Shown here piece after piece: positions 6,858-10,056 of a stretch of DNA of 10,056 bases; within the stretch, counting starts at the first letter, position 1, and each line of letters opens with the position of its first letter. This stretch comes from Sphingomonas sp. OV641. Its GTDB lineage: Bacteria; Pseudomonadota; Alphaproteobacteria; Sphingomonadales; Sphingomonadaceae. The stretch covers positions 1-10,056 of the forward strand of contig NZ_FNZB01000019.1 in assembly GCF_900109205.1 (NCBI RefSeq). Reading direction: 5' to 3'. Below the pieces are notes generated by a model. The model did no database searches, was not told where the DNA came from, and saw nothing but the letters and a program-made list of their open reading frames with translations. The translations under genes and the position numbers were made by a program.

Positions 6858-7502
6858 TCAGCGGGAAGCCCGAGTGCTCCAAGCCAACCAGATCGCCACT
6901 GCGACGAGACCGATAGCGTAAGCCTTGCCGATCAGGGGCAGCCGGGCCGTGCCTGCCCGGCCCGTGCCAGCGGCGAGAAGAACGATCGTGACGTGCACGG
7001 TCGTGGCGATGGCGATGTGGGTGCCGCCGAGTACGGTGGCCTGCTTCCAAAGCTGTCCACGCTCTAGGTCGAGGAACGCGGGCAGAAGGGCAACATAGAA
7101 TATGGCGGCCTTCACGTTGAGCAAGTTCGTCAGCAGGCCGCGAGCAAGGAGCGCCGCATCGTCGCCCACGTCCACAGGGTCTCGGGACATCTTCGATCGC
7201 CAGGCGTCCCTCGCGAGCCAGAGCATGTACGCGATGCCCGCCCAGCGCAGTGCCTCGTACAGGAAGCGGTGCTCGAGGACCCCTTCGGCGATCCCGAGCA
7301 ATGACAGCACCAGGTAGAACGACAATCCGAGCGCCACGCCGACGCAGGCGATCAGTCCTGCGCGTTGTCCCTGTTGCCCCGAGACAATGGCGAGATAGCC
7401 CATGTTCGGCCCCGGCGTGAGCTCGATCAGCAGCGCGGTGCCTGTGAAGCGCAGGAAGGTCGCTGCCTCGACGCTGCCGCCAAACAGGCTTGCAACCGAC
7501 AT
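6858..7502 (-). CDS. LysE/RhtB-family exporter
   Basis: This 214-residue inner-membrane protein has about six hydrophobic segments and the LysE signature at the first one (ELTPGPNMGYLAIVSGQQG; PGP at 30-32). Members export amino acids or related small molecules, driven by the proton gradient; the substrate here cannot be told. A much longer frame reaches to 8126, but its first 208 residues shadow the upstream usp and lack membrane features. The ATG at 7502 is supported by GGAG eight bases before it and by the family's start. It begins 17 bases after the usp stop, so the two are almost certainly co-transcribed. A 91-base gap follows before the reductase, with the shared motif. Confidence 0.9.
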   Translation of the reverse strand: MSVASLFGGSVEAATFLRFTGTALLIELTPGPNMGYLAIVSGQQGQRAGLIACVGVALGLSFYLVLSLLGIAEGVLEHRFLYEALRWAGIAYMLWLARDAWRSKMSRDPVDVGDDAALLARGLLTNLLNVKAAIFYVALLPAFLDLERGQLWKQATVLGGTHIAIATTVHVTIVLLAAGTGRAGTARLPLIGKAYAIGLVAVAIWLAWSTRASR

Positions 7503-7519
7503 CGCCCGCGCTCCGGCAT

Positions 7520-8347
7520 CTAGCCGACGATGAGCACGGGTCGATCGGTGTGCTCGACGATATCGCGCGTCACACCGCCCAGCAGGATGTCGCGCATGCG
7601 TGAGTGAGCGAAGCCGCCAATCGCGATCAGGTCCGCTCGCTTCTCCTTGGCGTAGATGGCGAGCGTCTCGGCCTCGACCTTCCTGTCGTTCACGATCCAG
7701 TGCCCTTCCGCCTTGAAGGCGTGCCGTTCGAGATGCCGCTTCACCTCGGCGTGCGCGTCGTGGTCGCGCTCGCACTGCATAAGCGTTTCGCCGACCGTCA
7801 CGACGTCGATCGTCGCACCCGGAACGGCGAACTGCGTGAGGGCATGCATGGCGCGCGTCGCCTCCGGCGAAGCCTTCCAGCCGAGGACGGCGCGGGTCAC
7901 GCGCTCGAAATAGCCGCTCTTTGGAAGAATCAATAGCGGTGTGCCGCTCGCGCGGATGAGCGTCTGGGCGACGCGACGCCTCAGCCACGGAGTCGTCCAA
8001 GTCTCCACCGCGCCCATCATGATAATGTCGGCCACCTGGCGGCTGCGTCGCAGGTCTCCCGCGAGCCAGGCGACGTCGTCGTGGAAGCCAAAGACCTGAG
8101 TCAGGCACTCCGCTCCAGCGAGGCACGTCTCAACGGCTGCGACGTTCGCAGCGTCCTCTCCCATCAGCACGACCTCCGGTACGTACAAAGCTCCAAAGGG
8201 CGCGAGCGCGGGCGATGCCATCGGCGCGGGGGTCAGCACGGCGACCTCGAGCGTCGCGTCATGTGCCTCGGCGTACGCCACGGCTGCTTTCAGGAAGGAA
8301 GATGCGGCGGAACCGTTGTCCACCACGGCTAGAATACTCTTGATCAT
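7520..8347 (-). CDS. Tandem universal stress protein (UspA family), second copy
   Basis: This 275-residue protein has two Usp domains (about 1-143 and 150-274) and is the first gene of the leftward array. The C-terminal loop IGGFAHSRMRDILLGG matches the Usp pattern in position, but has A247 where the second glycine is expected, so nucleotide binding may be weakened. It clearly differs from the Usp at 4928-5737 and is not a recent duplicate, although both share the GGF.H.R...I..GGVTR frame. The start at 8347 follows GAGGAG at about 8 bases. Its leader contains a 7-base inverted repeat (8373-8396) and copy B of the shared motif (8399-8409), so a regulated promoter lies here. Confidence 0.92.
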   Translation of the reverse strand: MIKSILAVVDNGSAASSFLKAAVAYAEAHDATLEVAVLTPAPMASPALAPFGALYVPEVVLMGEDAANVAAVETCLAGAECLTQVFGFHDDVAWLAGDLRRSRQVADIIMMGAVETWTTPWLRRRVAQTLIRASGTPLLILPKSGYFERVTRAVLGWKASPEATRAMHALTQFAVPGATIDVVTVGETLMQCERDHDAHAEVKRHLERHAFKAEGHWIVNDRKVEAETLAIYAKEKRADLIAIGGFAHSRMRDILLGGVTRDIVEHTDRPVLIVG

Positions 8348-8372
8348 GCGTCGATCTCCTCGGCACGATCCT

Positions 8373-8396
8373 GCGCTGAAGAAAGCAAGTCAGCGC
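8373..8396. repeat. Perfect 7-base inverted repeat in the usp leader
   Basis: GCGCTGA (8373-8379) and TCAGCGC (8390-8396) are perfect complements with a 10-base spacer. They lie between the shared motif and the ribosome site of the usp gene at 8347. It could be an operator for a dimeric regulator or a leader hairpin in the mRNA; the sequence alone does not decide. Confidence 0.5.
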
Positions 8397-8398
8397 TT

Positions 8399-8409
8399 CG
8401 TAGTTATAC
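8399..8409 (-). promoter_or_regulatory. Shared upstream motif, copy B (GTATAACTACG)
   Basis: On the minus strand GTATAACTACG lies 51 bases upstream of the usp start at 8347, and 10 of 11 positions match copy A (6824-6834). It is preceded by CTAGTAC, so TAGTACGTATAACTA forms a loose palindrome containing GTACGTAT. It may be the promoter -10 region or a regulator site. Confidence 0.4.
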
Positions 8410-8524
8410 GTACTAGGCTCAGATGCCACCGCCATCATGATCACTTGGCCTTGGTGTTAAGCGTGTCCTTCGTGAAGCGGCAGGGGACGTTCCATGGACG
8501 TCCGCAGGTGAATGACAGCGAACG
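8410..8524. other. Spacer between transposase and passenger genes, with near-palindrome
   Basis: No gene is supported here. Positions 8485-8503 form a near-palindrome (GGACG, one extra T, TCCATGGA, CGTCC). TGT occurs at 8464, and GCAGGTGAATGACAG just before the transposase stop vaguely resembles the repeat AGATAGAAATGACAC with gaps. This may be a decayed former left end of a simple insertion sequence, or a transcription stop for the transposase. Neither is certain. Confidence 0.3.
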
Positions 8525-9943
8525 CTAGCGGGCGTACTCGCCGAGGCCGCGAGCAACCAGCTCCTCGTTGGAGAGGCGATGACCACGCTTGAGCCTGCTG
8601 TTGCCCAGCGTGCGACGGTCCAGCTTCTGACCGGATGAAGCCGGGGAGGGTGCCTTGAAGATGCCGACGGGTTGGGCGGTCCGCGCCGGCTCGTTGTTGT
8701 TGCGCTTGGCATGGTGCGGCTGAGCCTGCTGGATGGTGCGCGCCAGCGCCAGCGCGGCGTCGAGATGCTTGTTGTCGACCACAGCAGCCTGGTTCACCCG
8801 GCGCATCTTGTCGAACATGCGATAGGGCAGGACCGTGCCCTCGTGCTGGATCTCGAGGCGGCCATCGGGGTACTCGCACACGTCCACCTTCTTGCGCGCG
8901 AGCGCCTGCGCCGCAGGGGAGGGCTCCAGGATGAACATGGCCTTGTTGTAGTGCAAGGTGAGGGCACCGGTGACGGTGCGCTGCTCGCGCCAGACCATCT
9001 CCGCTTCCAGGTCTTCGTGGATGGCCAGCGGCCGGTGTAGATCGCGCGGGTCGAACGGTGCCATGGCGAACCGACGATTGTGCTGCGCCATGTAGGAGGG
9101 GAGGAAGGCGTTGGCTTGGTCGATGGTGGAGATGCGCTGTAGCCGCATCGCCTTGACGAGACGGTCCTGCAGCGTCGCATTGACCCGCTCGACGCGTCCC
9201 TTCGCCTGCGGCGAGTTCGCGCAGATCAGCTCGATGTTGAGCCGATCCAACGCCCGGCCGAGGTGGGTCATGCCGTCCCCTTTCGCCGAGGCCGTGTTGT
9301 TGCGGAAGGCGCTGTGCTTGTCGGTGTAGAAGGCTACTGGCTTGCCGTGCCGCTCAAGGTAGGTTCGCGTCGCGCGCATGTAGGAGAAGGTGCTCTCGCT
9401 CTCGACCATCTCGAGGTGCATCAGCTCGCTGGTGGCATCGTCGATGAAGACGAGCAGCGTGCATTGCGGACCGCGGCCCTCGAACCACCAGTGCTTGGAG
9501 CCGTCGACCTGGACGAGCTCGCCGCGGCAGTCGCGCCGATAGCGCGGCTGATACGGGCGAGGGCGCTTGGCCGCACGGTCCTGCCACAGCCCGGCCTCCA
9601 TCATGATGCGCCGCAGGGTCTCGCACGACAGCCCGATGCCGTGGCGCTCAGCAAGGTACTCGCGCGCCAGCGTCGGTCCGAAATCGGCGTAGTGCTCGCG
9701 CACCAGCGTGACCACCTCGGCGCGAAAGGCGTCGCTGTAGCGTCGGTTGCTCGGGCGTCCTCGCTTGCGCGATACCATACCGCTGGCGCCGTCCTGTCGC
9801 AGGCGGCCCAGCAGCCGGTACACCTGCCGCCTTGCAAGGCCGAGCAGCTCCATCGCGTCCGCGACCCGGATCTCGCCGCGGTCGAGCCGCATCAGCGTGT
9901 CGAAGCGGGTGATCTCAGCAGCACTCATCGCCAGCACCGTCAT
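8525..9943 (-). CDS. ISNCY-type (IS1202-like) DDE transposase
   Basis: This 472-residue protein appears intact. An N-terminal helix-turn-helix region at about 18-60 (RVADAMELLGLARRQVYRLL) is followed by a second DNA-binding segment to about 120, with the SRKRGRPSNR linker between. The catalytic core shows D147 (VQVDGSKHWW), D208 (FYTDKHSAF) and E252 (AKGRVERVNATL). The gap between the last two acids is 43 residues, more than the 35 of many DDE families. The C-terminal part after residue 330 is basic and lacks a known domain. The start at 9943 has GAGG about 11 bases upstream; a second Met at residue 6 is possible. It reads away from the right end and is the only mobility gene in the window. 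Confidence 0.92.
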   Translation of the reverse strand: MTVLAMSAAEITRFDTLMRLDRGEIRVADAMELLGLARRQVYRLLGRLRQDGASGMVSRKRGRPSNRRYSDAFRAEVVTLVREHYADFGPTLAREYLAERHGIGLSCETLRRIMMEAGLWQDRAAKRPRPYQPRYRRDCRGELVQVDGSKHWWFEGRGPQCTLLVFIDDATSELMHLEMVESESTFSYMRATRTYLERHGKPVAFYTDKHSAFRNNTASAKGDGMTHLGRALDRLNIELICANSPQAKGRVERVNATLQDRLVKAMRLQRISTIDQANAFLPSYMAQHNRRFAMAPFDPRDLHRPLAIHEDLEAEMVWREQRTVTGALTLHYNKAMFILEPSPAAQALARKKVDVCEYPDGRLEIQHEGTVLPYRMFDKMRRVNQAAVVDNKHLDAALALARTIQQAQPHHAKRNNNEPARTAQPVGIFKAPSPASSGQKLDRRTLGNSRLKRGHRLSNEELVARGLGEYAR

Positions 9944-10007
9944 ACAATGCGCGTCCTCGTTGCCAAGAACGGCTATGACACCGGCGACCCGCCGATAGCA
10001 CCGCAGA

Positions 10008-10056
10008 GTGCCATTTCTATCTAGCGGGCTGGTGCCATTTGTACTTAGCGCTTACA
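10008..10056 (-). repeat. Transposon right end, inverted relative to the left end
   Basis: On the minus strand it reads TGT, seven bases, AAGTACAAATGGCAC, nine bases, then AGATAGAAATGGCAC. It is thus an inverted counterpart of positions 1-50, one base shorter in the spacer. It ends about 65 bases upstream of the transposase start, so the transposase promoter must lie between it and the gene or within it. This fits self-regulation by transposase binding, though that is inferred. Confidence 0.8.

Larger units (their letters stand above)
1..10056. mobile_element. Passenger-carrying ISNCY (IS1202-like) transposon, apparently complete
   Basis: The window starts TGT and ends ACA. Its first 50 and last 49 bases are related inverted ends, each with two copies of a 15-base repeat, and a full-length DDE transposase lies about 110 bases inside the right end. 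This is the layout of one element, not two unrelated insertions. The transposase type (helix-turn-helix plus DDE, about 470 residues) is that of the ISNCY/IS1202-like group, whose simple members are usually under 2 kb. Here the region between the left end and the transposase stop holds eleven other genes, about 8.2 kb. Seen: the paired ends and the transposase. Inferred: that the whole unit moves together. Target-site duplications would lie outside the window, so recent transposition cannot be shown. An alternative is that the left end belongs to a separate, deleted copy. Confidence 0.72.

Noticed and set aside
6858..8126. A 422-residue reading frame ending in the LysE-type exporter
   Set aside because: Its first 208 residues overlap the usp gene in another frame, are Arg-rich and have no membrane or family features; the exporter starts at 7502 with a good ribosome site.
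9263..10024. A plus-strand reading frame opposite the transposase, running into the right end
   Set aside because: It is antisense to the catalytic core and N-terminus of an intact transposase and has no recognisable domain.
1..10056. CRISPR array, tRNA or rRNA genes
   Set aside because: No regularly spaced repeats or cloverleaf-like or ribosomal sequence was seen on either strand.

Overview
The window is a GC-rich stretch whose gene content points to an alphaproteobacterium. The FixL/FixJ pair resembles the rhizobial heme-type proteins, and the L,D-transpeptidase and Hsp20 types are common in rhizobia and sphingomonads. The exact genus cannot be read from the sequence. The window appears to be one complete mobile element. 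It opens with TGT and closes with ACA, and the first 50 and last 49 bases form imperfect inverted ends, each carrying two copies of a 15-base repeat (AGATAGAAATGRCAC in the inner copy, 14/15 identical between ends). A DDE transposase of the ISNCY (IS1202-like) type sits just inside the right end, reading leftward. A simple element of this type needs little more than its transposase gene, so roughly 8.2 kb of this one is passenger DNA.

Layout from left to right: left end (1-50); a non-coding stretch with a strong inverted repeat (51-244); a secreted L,D-transpeptidase (minus); a divergently transcribed Hsp20 small heat-shock protein (plus); a bidirectional terminator-like hairpin (1850-1877). 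A nine-gene leftward array follows, read from its 5' end at 8347: universal stress protein (tandem Usp), LysE-type exporter, flavodoxin-fold NAD(P)H:quinone reductase, small cysteine-rich protein, second tandem Usp, two-pore-helix-type potassium channel, FixL-like heme PAS histidine kinase, FixJ-like response regulator, and a lone receiver protein. Several junctions are 4-base ATGA overlaps (reductase/Cys-rich protein, channel/FixL, FixL/FixJ), so these genes are translationally coupled. The transposase and right end finish the window.

The cassette reads as a mobile low-oxygen or redox stress module. The kinase keeps the heme-ligand histidine (H192) and the regulatory arginine (R212), which line up with H200 and R220 of Bradyrhizobium FixL at a constant offset of 8; it should therefore sense O2 and phosphorylate FixJ. 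The lone receiver is a candidate feedback modulator like Caulobacter FixT. The other cargo (Hsp20, two Usp proteins, flavodoxin-fold reductase, potassium channel, exporter, cell-wall crosslinker) resembles the content of hypoxia/dormancy regulons in other bacteria. No FixK-type regulator is present, so FixJ must act directly or through a host regulator. A motif, GTATAASTACG, is shared upstream of both leftward promoter regions and is a candidate FixJ-type site.
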